Assembly: GCA_035356615.1 (NCBI GenBank)
Contig: DAOQSN010000024.1
Span: 1 to 64,000, forward strand
Direction of reading: 5' to 3'
DNA length: 64,000 nucleotides
Source: JAKQDH01 sp029558835
GTDB lineage: Bacteria > Planctomycetota > Phycisphaerae > UBA1845
Part shown: piece after piece, positions 51,294-61,583 of the stretch
Position numbering within the stretch: the first letter of the stretch is position 1
Layout of the letters: the number at the start of each line of letters is the position of its first letter
The notes under the pieces: model-generated
Databases searched by the model: none
What the model saw: only the letters and a program-made list of their open reading frames with translations
Told to the model about the DNA's origin: nothing
Position numbers and translations under genes: made by a program

Positions 51294-52418
51294 TTAGATG
51301 ATGCGTTGCCCTGTGGCGTCGGCTTCGAAGAGATGGAGGCGGTCGGGGTCGAAGGCTACGGTGACGTTGTCGCCGGGGCTGATGTGTGCGGTGGGGGGAA
51401 CGCGCGCGATCAGGCGCGTGCCTGCGGCTGTGCGCAGGTAGACGTCCTGGCGCTCGCCCAGAGGTTCCACCACCTGGACCTCGGCCAACAGGGTCTCGTC
51501 GCCGCTCCTGGTGCGCGTGGCGTCGGCAGGCTGCACGAGCAGGCTCTCGGGCCGAGCGCCGACGACCACTGTCTGGCTGGCGTGCTGTGCCAGACGCTGC
51601 GCGGTCGGTGCGGTGCAGGGGAGGCGGTGGCCCTCCACGACTGCCGTCACCTCCCCGCCGTCCGCTTCGATGCGCGCGTCCATGAAGTTCATCGGCGGCA
51701 TGCCGACGAACCCGGCCACGAAGCGGTTGGCCGGCTGCGCGTAGACGGTCAGCGGCGTATCACACTGCTGGATGAGGCCGTCTTTCATCACCACGATCCG
51801 GTCACCGAGCGTCATGGCCTCTTCCTGATCGTGCGTCACGTAGACTGACGTCGTGTGGAGCTGGCGGTGCAGGCGTTTGAGTTCAGCCCGCATCTGCACG
51901 CGCAGTTTGGCGTCGAGGTTGGACAGCGGCTCGTCGAAGAGGAACGCCCGCGGGTTGCGGACGATCGCCCGGCCGACGGCCACACGCTGGCGCTCCCCGC
52001 CGGACAGGGCGGCCGGCTTGCGGTCCAGCAGATGCTCGATGCCAAGCATGCCGGCGGCGGCCATTACCTTGCGCTCGATCTCGGCCCGTGGCACCTTCCG
52101 CATCTTCAGCCCGAACGCCATGTTCTTGTACACCGTCATATGCGGGTACAGGGCGTAGTTCTGGAAGACCATGGCCACGTCGCGGTCCTTGGGGGCCACG
52201 GTGTTGACGACGCAGTCGCCGATGCGGACGGTGCCGGCCGTCGGCTTCTCGAGTCCGGCGATGATACGGAGCGTGGTGCTTTTGCCGCAGCCTGAGGGTC
52301 CGACCAGCACGACGAACTCGGCGTCCGCGATATCCAGCGTAAAATCCTGAAGGGCGAGGATGTCGCCCCGCCGGGCGCGGTACAGTTTGGTCACACCTTC
52401 GAGGGAGACGGCCGCCAT
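51294..52418 (-). CDS. MalK/UgpC-type ABC transporter ATP-binding protein
   Basis: 374 residues from the ATG at 52418. A full ABC ATPase domain has Walker A GPSGCGKST, the Q-loop MVFQNYALYPHMTV, signature LSGGERQRVAVGRAI, Walker B FDEPLSNLD and the H-loop VTHDQEEAMTLGDRI. The C-terminal third is the OB/TOBE regulatory domain typical of sugar importers (FVGMPPMNFMDA, GARPESLL, YLRTAAGTRLIARVP). Such ATPases serve sugar, polyol or glycerol-phosphate importers and can be shared between several. No permease or binding-protein gene lies nearby, so it is an orphan energiser. It stands alone between the dockerin FG-GAP gene and the long gap before the acyl-CoA operon. Confidence 0.95.
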   Translation of the reverse strand: MAAVSLEGVTKLYRARRGDILALQDFTLDIADAEFVVLVGPSGCGKSTTLRIIAGLEKPTAGTVRIGDCVVNTVAPKDRDVAMVFQNYALYPHMTVYKNMAFGLKMRKVPRAEIERKVMAAAGMLGIEHLLDRKPAALSGGERQRVAVGRAIVRNPRAFLFDEPLSNLDAKLRVQMRAELKRLHRQLHTTSVYVTHDQEEAMTLGDRIVVMKDGLIQQCDTPLTVYAQPANRFVAGFVGMPPMNFMDARIEADGGEVTAVVEGHRLPCTAPTAQRLAQHASQTVVVGARPESLLVQPADATRTRSGDETLLAEVQVVEPLGERQDVYLRTAAGTRLIARVPPTAHISPGDNVTVAFDPDRLHLFEADATGQRII

Positions 52419-53323
52419 GACCCGCACAGTATAGGGGGCACTCCGGGGCGTCAAAGCGTGCGCATGGCGGCCCAGGGCCTAATGGCCCGCAGCAGGCGGG
52501 CATGCGAGGATGGGCTCTACGGGGATGGGCTATATTACCCAGTCTGGGAGGGGGCGTGCAAGGCAAAGTGCCCGGTTTCGACATCCGGGGTTTCCGTCGG
52601 CGCAGGTGCAGGCGCTTATCTCGTTATTTGACAAATGGTTACGTCAGCACAGGAAACCCACACCGGCTGGTATGACTGTTGCCTTTCTGGAACGTCGTGG
52701 TGTGGCGCTACGCCTCTGCTGTGCGTTGATGCACATGCATGATATGTGGCTTGGGGTGCGGCGGTAGCGCGGGTGGTTCAGCGTGGGTCTTGGGGATTCC
52801 GTCCGGGGGGATGCGGTTCGAGGTCGCGCTGGCCGAAGGGATGTGGCTCTCGCAGGCGATGGGCGAGCAAGCCCGGGTGTTGGGCACTGAGAACGGCACT
52901 CGGGCAAACCTCCTCTCGTACCTTCTGTTCCTCGACTTCGACGTCGCAGGCGAGCCGGGCACATCAGGCCTGATTCCAGTGCGGCCTCGTCCGCGCGCTG
53001 TGGGGCGGTGCACGTCTCCCCAGGGGTGCCCAACGCCCCTCCATCTCGTTCCGCTGGGAGTAGCCATCTAACAGCATGGTTGGCCGGTTGGGGTGGGTAT
53101 GCGCCCGTTTGGGGCGGTCCCGAGAGGGGTTTCCACGCGCTGGCAGGTGGGCCCGGGCGGGACACGCGTTCGCAGGCGGACCGGGGCAGGGTGCGTTGAC
53201 GGGGGTGGCGGCGGCTCCGTATACTCGAAACCGTGCATCGTGCCCCCGGGGGTCGCGCGTCGGGGGGCGTCCGCAGACGGGTGGAGGTCTACCGCGCGTT
53301 CGCTCGACACGGAGCCTGTGGTA
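52419..53323. other. Long gap upstream of the acyl-CoA operon
   Basis: About 905 bases, with the operon promoter at its right end. No gene was recognised on either strand. A TTGACA at about 52628 has no partner. Possible binding sites for a regulator cannot be singled out by eye. Nothing else distinctive was found. Confidence 0.5.
53196..53225 (+). promoter_or_regulatory. Sigma70-type promoter of the acyl-CoA operon
   Basis: -35 TTGACG (53196-53201), 18-base spacer, -10 TATACT (53220-53225). Both hexamers fit the consensus at five of six positions, the best promoter in the window. The transcript would start near 53232, about 92 bases before the first gene. Confidence 0.7.
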
Positions 53324-54469
53324 ATGCCGCTTGCCCCATTCGACAGCAGCCTCTCGGACGACGAGAGAGTGCTGGTTGAGGCTGCCCGGGACTTTGCGCG
53401 GAGCGAACTGCTGCCCCTGGACCGGAAATGGGACGAAGACGAGACCTCGGTAGTCGGCATCCTGCCGCAGCTTGCCGACATGGGGCTGATGAACCTCTGC
53501 CTGCCGCCGGAGGTCAACGGCTTGGGGTGCTCCTACCGGGCATACGCGGCCATTCTCCATGAAATCGCCTGGGCGTCGCCCTCCACCATGGTGACGCTCT
53601 CCGTGCACAACATGGTGGGGTGTATCCTGGACGCGTGCGCGCGGGAGCCGCAGCGAACGGAATGGCTGTCCACCTGGGGGAGTGCGGAATCCCTGGCCGC
53701 CTTCGCCCTCACCGAGGCGAATGCAGGGAGCGATGCGGCGGCCGTGCGGGCGACGGCTGCGCCGACCGAGGGGGGGTATCTGGCCAACGGCGAGAAGATG
53801 TGGATCACCAACGGCATGCACGCCCGCTGGTTCCTGACCCTCCTGCGCGTGCCCGGTCGCGACGCCAAAGCCAGTCTGACGGCGTTTCTTATCGATGGGC
53901 GGCAGCCGGGGATCGAGCGGACGCACATCCACGGCAAGATGGGCATCCGGGGCAGCGAGACGGCCGTCATCAGTCTCACGGATGTATTCATCCCCCAGGA
54001 CCATGTGGTGGGGGAGCTTGGCGAGGGGCTGAAGGTCCTGCTGACGACGCTCAATGAAGGGCGGATCGGGATCGCGACCCAGGCCTCCGGCATCGCCGAG
54101 GCCTGCCTGGACGAAATGACCGCGTATGCCCGGGAGCGGGTGCAGTTCGGGCAACCGATCGGCAACTTCCAGGCGGTGGGCAACATGATCGCCGACAGCG
54201 CGGTCGAGCTGGAGGCGGCGAAGGTATTGATCTGGAACGCGGCCACGCACGTGGACCGGGGGGTGAAGCTGCCGGCGGCCAGCTCGATGGCGAAGCTGTA
54301 CGCGACGGAGGCGGCCAACCGGATTGCGTATCGGGCGGTGCAGGTGCACGGCGGCAGCGGGTACGTGCGGGAGTTCCGCGTGGAGCAATTGTACCGGGAC
54401 GCGCGGGTGACCACGATCTACGAGGGTACGAGCGAGGTGCAGCGGATCGTCATCGGGCGCGGGTTGTGA
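53324..54469 (+). CDS. Acyl-CoA dehydrogenase (first of three)
   Basis: 381 residues with the ACAD fold. N-terminal helices open LSDDERVLVEAARDFARSEL, followed by the FAD/substrate segment FALTEANAGSDAAA, MWITNG and the helical C-terminus with VQVHGGSGYVREFRVEQLYR. The catalytic base is Glu367 in IYEGTSEVQR. It introduces an alpha-beta double bond into acyl-CoA and passes electrons to electron-transfer flavoprotein. The phrase VTLSVHNMVGCILD is like short/branched-chain members, so a C4-C6 substrate is likely but not proven. ATG 53324 is preferred; GGAG lies upstream at 53311. It leads the operon and precedes the second paralogue by 29 bases. Confidence 0.95.
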   Translation: MPLAPFDSSLSDDERVLVEAARDFARSELLPLDRKWDEDETSVVGILPQLADMGLMNLCLPPEVNGLGCSYRAYAAILHEIAWASPSTMVTLSVHNMVGCILDACAREPQRTEWLSTWGSAESLAAFALTEANAGSDAAAVRATAAPTEGGYLANGEKMWITNGMHARWFLTLLRVPGRDAKASLTAFLIDGRQPGIERTHIHGKMGIRGSETAVISLTDVFIPQDHVVGELGEGLKVLLTTLNEGRIGIATQASGIAEACLDEMTAYARERVQFGQPIGNFQAVGNMIADSAVELEAAKVLIWNAATHVDRGVKLPAASSMAKLYATEAANRIAYRAVQVHGGSGYVREFRVEQLYRDARVTTIYEGTSEVQRIVIGRGL

Positions 54470-54498
54470 AGGCGCATTCGACATCGGGATGGTAGCTG

Positions 54499-55641
54499 AT
54501 GGATTTTGAATTGTCTGACGACTTGCGGGCGTTGCAGGACGTGGCCCGGCGGTTCGGGGCCGACCATCTGGCGAAAAACGCCCGCCAATGGGATCGGGAG
54601 GCCGAGCTGCCGCGGGACATCGTCGCCCAACTCGGCGAACTGGGCTTCCTCGGGCTGTTCATCCCCACGGAATACGGGGGCTCCGGCTTCGGTGACCTGG
54701 AGGCCACGGTCATCATGGAGGAGATCGCCCGCTACGACGGTGCCACTGCCCTGACGCTGGATGCGCACAATGCCTTGTGTTGTGCCCACGTGCTGCTGGC
54801 GGCCAACGCCCAGCAGAAGCAGAAGTACCTGCCGAAGCTGGCGAGCGGCGAGTGGCTGGGGGCGTGGGCGTTGTCGGAGCCGGGCTGCGGTTCGGACGCG
54901 GCCGCTCTGACCGCCACGGCCAAGCTGGAGGGAGACCACTGGGTGCTCAACGGCACCAAGCAGTGGATCACCAATGGCAAGTTCGCGGGGCTGTACGTCA
55001 TCCTGGCCCGCAGCAAACCGGAGGGCGGCAAGGACGGCATCAGTGCCTTCCTGGTCGAGCGGGACTTCCCCGGTCTGCACATCGGCCTGAAGGAAGACAA
55101 GCTGGGCATGCGGGCGTCCGACACCGTCGAGCTCACGCTCGACAACCTGCGGGTGCCCAAGGACAACCTCTGCGGGGAGCTGCACCGCGGCTTCCGCGAC
55201 ACGATGCGGGTGTTGGAGCGCGGGCGGATCACGATCGCGGCCCTGGCCGTCGGGCTGGCGCGGGGGGCGCTCGAGGAGTCGCTGGCGTACGCCAAGCAGC
55301 GAGTGGCGTTCGGCAAGCCGATCTTCCAGCATCAGTCCATCCAGTTCCTGCTGGCGGACATGGCTACCGAAATCGAGGCCGCCCGGCTGCTGACGCGCAA
55401 GGCGGCCATCCTGTCGGACGCCGGGAAGCCGTGCAACTTCGAGGCGTCGGTCGCCAAGCTGCACACCTCGGAAATGGCGGTGCGGGCGGGGCTGAACGCG
55501 ATCCAGATCTTCGGCGGGATGGGCTACACGAAGGAGGTTCCCGTGGAGCGTTACCTGCGCGACGCGAAGATCTGCGAGATCGGCGAGGGCAGCAGCCAGA
55601 TTCAGCGCATCGTCATCGCGCGGCATCTGCTGAACCTGTAA
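54499..55641 (+). CDS. Acyl-CoA dehydrogenase (second of three)
   Basis: 380 residues, ACAD fold throughout. Family blocks are ALSEPGCGSDAAALTATA, KQWITNGKFAGLYVILA, FPGLHIGLKEDKLGMRAS and IQIFGGMGYTKEVPVERYLR. The catalytic Glu363 is in IGEGSSQIQRIVIARHLL; this GEGSS form differs from the YEGTSE of its neighbours and resembles other subgroups of the family, so the substrate may differ in chain length or branching. It sits 29 bases after the first and 15 before the third, so the three probably arose by duplication or work on successive substrates of one pathway. Confidence 0.95.
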   Translation: MDFELSDDLRALQDVARRFGADHLAKNARQWDREAELPRDIVAQLGELGFLGLFIPTEYGGSGFGDLEATVIMEEIARYDGATALTLDAHNALCCAHVLLAANAQQKQKYLPKLASGEWLGAWALSEPGCGSDAAALTATAKLEGDHWVLNGTKQWITNGKFAGLYVILARSKPEGGKDGISAFLVERDFPGLHIGLKEDKLGMRASDTVELTLDNLRVPKDNLCGELHRGFRDTMRVLERGRITIAALAVGLARGALEESLAYAKQRVAFGKPIFQHQSIQFLLADMATEIEAARLLTRKAAILSDAGKPCNFEASVAKLHTSEMAVRAGLNAIQIFGGMGYTKEVPVERYLRDAKICEIGEGSSQIQRIVIARHLLNL

Positions 55642-55656
55642 GAAGGGAATGAACGT

Positions 55657-56793
55657 ATGGATTTTGAGTTCAACGACGATCAGCGGATGCTGCAGCAGCA
55701 GATGCGCGAGTTCGCCACCGAAGTGGTCGAGCCCGGCGCGGAGGCACGCGACCAGGCCGCGGATATGTCCGACGACTACGTGCGGCAGCTCGCCGAACTC
55801 GGGGTCTTCGGGATCACCATCCCGGAGCCGTACGGCGGGGCCGGGCTGGGCGTGATTGAGTCGTCGATCGTGGTGGAGGAAATATCGAAGGGGTGCGGAG
55901 GGACGGGGGTGCTGATCAGCGCGCACAACTCGTTGTGCGTGGACCCCATCATGACCTTCGGCACCGAGGAGCAGAAGCGCAAGTACCTGCCGCGGATGGC
56001 CACCGGCGAAATGATCGGCTGCCTGTCGCTGACCGAGCCGGGCAGCGGCAGCGACGCGGGGGCGGCCACCTGCCGGGCCGAACTGAAAAGCGACGGCTGG
56101 CACATCAACGGCACCAAGATCTTCATTACCAACGGCAAGCAGGCGGGGGTGATGGTGCTGATCGCGGTGACGGACCCCCAGGACCCCAAGCGTCGGCTCA
56201 GTGCTTTCATCGTCGATCGCCCGCATCCCGGGTTGCAGCTTGGCAAGCTGGAGCACAAGTTGGGCATTCGGTGTTCCTCGACGGCCGAGTACATCTTCGA
56301 GGAGTGCGTCGTTCCGGAGACTGCGCTGCTGGGGCCACGCGGCGCCGGGTTGCGCGTGGCGTTGACGACGCTGGACGGCGGGCGGATCGGCATCGGGGCC
56401 CAGGCGCTGGGTATTGCGGAGGCCTGCCTGTACCATGCCACGGAGTATGCCAAGACGCGCGTGCAGTTCGGGCGTCCCATCGGATCGTTCCAGGCGATCC
56501 AGAACAAGCTGGCGGACAGCGCGGTGCGGATCGAGGCGTCGCGGTGCCTGCTGTACCGGGCGGCCTGGTTGAAGGACCACAAGCAGGAGTACGGTCAGCA
56601 GGCGGCGATGGCGAAGCTGTATGCGAGTGAGACGGCCTCGCTGGTCGCCAACCACGCGGTGCAGGTGTTCGGCGGCTACGGGTACTGTCAGGAGTACCCC
56701 GTGGAACGGCGCCTGCGCGACGCGAAGATCACGGAGATTTACGAGGGGACGAGCGAGATTCACAGGTTGGTCATTGCGCGCGGCTTGAGTTGA
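55657..56793 (+). CDS. Acyl-CoA dehydrogenase (third of three)
   Basis: 378 residues, ACAD fold. LTEPGSGSDAGAATCRAELK, KIFITNGKQAGVMVLIAVTD, HPGLQLGKLEHKLGIRCSST and VQVFGGYGYCQEYPVERRLR mark the FAD/substrate site. The catalytic Glu363 is in IYEGTSEIHRLVIARG. Its N-terminus (FNDDQRMLQQQMREFATEVV) is the classic short-chain/butyryl type. AAGGGAATG precedes the ATG. It follows the second paralogue by 15 bases and is separated from the 3-hydroxyacyl-CoA dehydrogenase gene by 160 bases that contain a family G palindrome and a family B fragment. Confidence 0.95.
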   Translation: MDFEFNDDQRMLQQQMREFATEVVEPGAEARDQAADMSDDYVRQLAELGVFGITIPEPYGGAGLGVIESSIVVEEISKGCGGTGVLISAHNSLCVDPIMTFGTEEQKRKYLPRMATGEMIGCLSLTEPGSGSDAGAATCRAELKSDGWHINGTKIFITNGKQAGVMVLIAVTDPQDPKRRLSAFIVDRPHPGLQLGKLEHKLGIRCSSTAEYIFEECVVPETALLGPRGAGLRVALTTLDGGRIGIGAQALGIAEACLYHATEYAKTRVQFGRPIGSFQAIQNKLADSAVRIEASRCLLYRAAWLKDHKQEYGQQAAMAKLYASETASLVANHAVQVFGGYGYCQEYPVERRLRDAKITEIYEGTSEIHRLVIARGLS

Positions 56794-56826
56794 CCGCGCC
56801 GGCTGCCGGCAGGCATGCGGGGCTGA

Positions 56827-56860
56827 ACCCCTCTCCCCTTGGGAGGGGCAGGGGTGAGGG
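56827..56860. repeat. Family G palindrome and partial family B unit inside the operon
   Basis: ACCCCTCTCCCCTTGGGAGG (continuing GGCAGGGGTGAGGG), followed at about 56878-56897 by GACCCCGCGGTCGCGGGAAA, a family B core fragment. They lie in the gap between the third dehydrogenase and the 3-hydroxyacyl-CoA dehydrogenase. Confidence 0.75.
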
Positions 56861-56953
56861 CGGCGGCGGCAAGGGCGACCCCGCGGTCGCGGGAAAGCAC
56901 GGCCCCCGGAAAGGCACACAGTACGACCATACGCGAAGGAGGTCGATCCTACG

Positions 56954-57808
56954 ATGGCACACGACAAATGCATGGCGGTGATCGGGGCGGGGACGATGGG
57001 GCGCGGCATTGCCCAGGTCTTCGCACAGAGCGGCTACAAGGTGCGCATGTTTGATACGATGCCGGCCGCCCTGGACTCGGCGATGGGCACGATCAAGAAG
57101 CTGCTGGAGAAGGCGGTGGCCAAGGAGAAGATCACCGCCGACGCGGCCAGGCAGGCCCTGGAGCTGATCACGCCGGTGCGGAAGCTGGCGGAGATCGGCA
57201 CCAACCCGCTGATCGTCGAGGCGGCCACGGAGAAGCCGGACCTGAAGGTCGAGGTGCTCAAGGAGACGCAGAAGCACCTGGCAGCCGACGGCATTCTCGC
57301 CACCAACACGAGCAGCATCAGCATCACGCGACTGGCGGCCGCCACGGACCACCCCGATCGCTTCATCGGCATGCATTTCTTCAACCCGGTGCCGGTGATG
57401 AAGCTGGTCGAGGTCGTGCGCGGCTTGCAGACCAGTGACGAGACGGTGAGGCGCACGGTGGCTTGGGCGACCGAGGTCGGCAAGACGCCGGTGGAGTGCA
57501 ACGACCATCCTGGGTTTGTGTCCAACCGCGTGCTGATGCCGATGATCAACGAGGCGATCTTCGCCTTGCAGGATGGTGTAGCCACGGCCGAGGCGATCGA
57601 CAACATCATGAAACTCGGGATGAACCACCCGATGGGCCCGCTCGCTCTGGCGGACCTGATCGGGCTGGACGTGTGTCTGTTCATTCTCGAAGTGCTGCAC
57701 CGCGACCTGGGTGAAGACCGCTATCGTCCCTGCCCGCTGTTGCGCAAGTACGTGCTGGCGGGACGGCTGGGCTGCAAGAGCAAACAGGGCTTCTACAAGT
57801 ACGAGTAA
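56954..57808 (+). CDS. 3-hydroxyacyl-CoA (3-hydroxybutyryl-CoA) dehydrogenase
   Basis: 284 residues. An N-terminal NAD-binding fold has GAGTMGRGIAQV (11-22). The catalytic His141 lies in IGMHFFNPVPVMKLVEVV, with the partner Glu in IVEAATE. The C-terminal domain has the family block CNDHPGFVSNRVLMPMINEA and GMNHPMGPLALADLIGLD. The single-domain form of about 280 residues matches 3-hydroxybutyryl-CoA dehydrogenases. It oxidises 3-hydroxyacyl-CoA to 3-oxoacyl-CoA (or the reverse). CGAAGGAGG precedes the ATG. It lies five bases upstream of the enoyl-CoA hydratase gene, so the two are tightly coupled. Confidence 0.96.
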   Translation: MAHDKCMAVIGAGTMGRGIAQVFAQSGYKVRMFDTMPAALDSAMGTIKKLLEKAVAKEKITADAARQALELITPVRKLAEIGTNPLIVEAATEKPDLKVEVLKETQKHLAADGILATNTSSISITRLAAATDHPDRFIGMHFFNPVPVMKLVEVVRGLQTSDETVRRTVAWATEVGKTPVECNDHPGFVSNRVLMPMINEAIFALQDGVATAEAIDNIMKLGMNHPMGPLALADLIGLDVCLFILEVLHRDLGEDRYRPCPLLRKYVLAGRLGCKSKQGFYKYE

Positions 57809-57813
57809 GACCG

Positions 57814-58563
57814 ATGAGCAAGACGAGAGCAGATCTGACGATCGACGGCCCCCGCGCGACGATCACGCTGAAGACGGACGAGGGGATCAACGTGTTGTCC
57901 CCGCCGCTGATGACCCAGTTGGGCGACCTGGTGGCACAAGTCCGGGACGCGCGCGGGGTGCGGTTTCTGGTGCTGCGCGGCGAGGGGAAGGTGTTCGCGG
58001 CGGGAGCGGACATCAAGCACATGGCCGGTTTCCAGCCGGATGATGCCCGGCAGTACGGGGCGCTCGGGCAGCGCGTGATTGACGCGCTTGAGTCGCTGCC
58101 GTGTGTCACGGTGGCGGCACTGAACGGGGCGGCCTTAGGCGGCGGGTGCGAGGTGGCGCTGGGTTGCGATTTCCGGCTCGCGGTGAAGGGTGCCAGGATC
58201 GGGTTGCCGGAGGTCTCGCTGGGGCTGGTGCCCGGCTGGGGCGGCATTCCGCGGCTGCTGCGTCTGATCGGCCCCGCGCGGGCGAAGCGGCTGTTCCTCA
58301 GCGCCGAGCCGGTGCCGGCCGAGGTGGCGCTGACGTGGGGGCTGGTGGATGAGGTGGTGGATGGGGTCGAGGCGCTCGGCCCGGCCGTGGAGGCATTCTG
58401 CAAGTCGTTTGTGAAGGCGTCGCCGGCCGCCAATGCCCTGGCGAAACGCGCCTGCGCCGACCGCGATGACATTGCCGCGTTCGCCGACTGCTTCACCAAG
58501 CCGGACAGCAAGGAGGGCATCAGTGCCTTCCTGGAGAAACGCAAGGCGTCGTGGATGGAATGA
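57814..58563 (+). CDS. Enoyl-CoA hydratase/isomerase family protein
   Basis: 249 residues, crotonase fold. The oxyanion-hole segments are AAGADIKHM and NGAALGGGCEVALGCD. Both catalytic glutamates of hydratases are present: Glu113 in GGGCEVAL and Glu133 in GLPEVSLGLVPGWGG. This supports true hydratase activity, adding water to 2-enoyl-CoA, and argues against a pure isomerase or thioesterase. The C-terminal helix ends SAFLEKRKASW, as in typical members. It follows the hydroxyacyl-CoA dehydrogenase by five bases and precedes the mutase gene by nine bases. Confidence 0.95.
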   Translation: MSKTRADLTIDGPRATITLKTDEGINVLSPPLMTQLGDLVAQVRDARGVRFLVLRGEGKVFAAGADIKHMAGFQPDDARQYGALGQRVIDALESLPCVTVAALNGAALGGGCEVALGCDFRLAVKGARIGLPEVSLGLVPGWGGIPRLLRLIGPARAKRLFLSAEPVPAEVALTWGLVDEVVDGVEALGPAVEAFCKSFVKASPAANALAKRACADRDDIAAFADCFTKPDSKEGISAFLEKRKASWME

Positions 58564-58572
58564 GGTGGCACC

Positions 58573-60186
<1,614 letters not shown>

Positions 60187-60232
60187 GACGCTTGTCGGGT
60201 CGACGACCTGACCTACGCGCAAGAGCATTGCC

Positions 60233-61405
60233 ATGACCAGATGTGCCTGCAACGTTGAGGATTTCAAGCCGGAGCCTGGGGCGTATCGCCCGCAGCAGTT
60301 GCCCGAGCATCCGCCGCGCATTCTGCTGGCCAAGATCGGCCTGGACGGGCATGACCGTGGGGTGAAGGTGCTCGCGCGCTCGTTTCGGGATGCCGGGCTT
60401 GAGGTGATCTACACCGGGCTGTGGCAGACGTGCGAGGCGACCATGCACGCGGCCGTGCAGGAAGACGTGGACGTCGTGGGCGTCAGCCTGCTGTCGGCGG
60501 CCCACATGACGATCATGCCGGAGATGTTGCGGCTGCGGGCCGAATTGGGCATCGACCACGTACCGGTCGTACTGGGCGGGATCGTGCCGGTGGCCGACTA
60601 TCCGGCGTTGGAGCAGATGGGCGTGGCCGCCGTGTTCAATCCCGGCTCGCCGTTGCCGAAGATCATCGACAAGGTCTACGAGCTGGCGGCCGGGCGGCGC
60701 GCGCGGGACGCGAGGGACCTGGGTGCCGACTATGAGAAGAAGGACGTGCGCGCCCTGGCACAACTGATCACCGCGATTCAGCGCCGCCGGCCGCTCGATG
60801 GGTTCGCCGCGCCGCGCGGCAAGGCCGTCGTCGTCGGCGTGACCGGCGCGCCGGGCGTCGGCAAGAGTTCGTTCATTGCCAAGCTGGGCAAGGAGCTGCG
60901 TCAGCGTGGCCAGCGGGTGGCCGTGGTCGCGGTGGACCCCAGCAGCCCGGTCAGCGGCGGGGCGTTGCTGGGTGACCGGCTGCGCATGATGTCCAGCCCG
61001 CCGGACCGCGACTTCTTCGTCCGCTCGCTGTCGTCGCGCGGCGAGCACGATGGCTTGGCACCGCGCTGCCGCGAGGTGGTCGATCTACTCAACGGCTTCG
61101 GGTTTGATTACATCCTGGTGGAGACGGTCGGCGCGGGTCAGGCGGACTATGGGATCCACGGGGTCACGCAGCGCGTCATCCTCGTACTGATGCCCGACGC
61201 GGGCGACTCCATCCAGTTCTCCAAGGCCGGACTCATGGAGATCGCCAGCAGCTTCGTCATCAACAAGGCCGACCTGCCCGGCGCCGACGCCACCGAAGGC
61301 CAGCTCCGCAGCGCGTTGGGTGATCGGCGCCCGGTCTGGCGAGTGTGCAGCGTGCGTGACGAAGGACTGGCAGCCGTTGCCGATTGGGTCCAGTCGCTCT
61401 CCTGA
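60233..61405 (+). CDS. Fusion of B12-binding mutase subunit and MeaB-type G-protein chaperone
   Basis: 390 residues. Residues about 27-155 are the cobalamin-binding domain (mutase small subunit): ILLAKIGLDGHDRGVKVLA has the DxHxxG motif (Asp38, His40, Gly43), with His40 as the lower cobalt ligand. SLLSAAHMTIMPE and VVLGGIVPV are its other marks. Residues about 170-390 are a MeaB/ArgK-type GTPase: Walker A GAPGVGKSS (205-213), AVDPSSPVSGGALLGDR, ETVGAGQAD and NKAD. MeaB proteins guard cofactor loading and protect mutases from inactivation. Here the chaperone is fused to the B12 domain but not to the catalytic domain, and it is shorter than free MeaB. It ends the operon. Confidence 0.93.
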   Translation: MTRCACNVEDFKPEPGAYRPQQLPEHPPRILLAKIGLDGHDRGVKVLARSFRDAGLEVIYTGLWQTCEATMHAAVQEDVDVVGVSLLSAAHMTIMPEMLRLRAELGIDHVPVVLGGIVPVADYPALEQMGVAAVFNPGSPLPKIIDKVYELAAGRRARDARDLGADYEKKDVRALAQLITAIQRRRPLDGFAAPRGKAVVVGVTGAPGVGKSSFIAKLGKELRQRGQRVAVVAVDPSSPVSGGALLGDRLRMMSSPPDRDFFVRSLSSRGEHDGLAPRCREVVDLLNGFGFDYILVETVGAGQADYGIHGVTQRVILVLMPDAGDSIQFSKAGLMEIASSFVINKADLPGADATEGQLRSALGDRRPVWRVCSVRDEGLAAVADWVQSLS

Positions 61406-61432
61406 AGAAGCCCCGCCCGTGGATACCCGAAC

Positions 61433-61564
61433 GGGTGGCCTGCCCAACTGGGTGCCCAACCGGGTGGCATGCCCAAGCCCGCCCCAAGCGGGCGCCGGCA
61501 TGCGTGTGCCGCAGGTGCCCGTCGGAGGGAGGACAGGGCGGCGCTGCGCCTGGCCATGCCACCC
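61433..61564. repeat. Family A palindromic element between convergent genes
   Basis: GGGTGGCCTGCCCAACTGGG, then GGGTGGCATGCCCAAGCCCG and, at the right end, GCGCCTGGCCATGCCACCC. It fills the gap between the operon end (61405) and oleB (61584). Confidence 0.85.
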
Positions 61565-61583
61565 TGCCACACGGTCAGTTTCG

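Noticed and set aside
52739..53071. Open frame of about 110 residues on the plus strand in the gap before the acyl-CoA operon
   Set aside because: No recognisable motif, no ribosome binding site, Gly/Pro/Arg-rich composition typical of a chance frame in GC-rich DNA.
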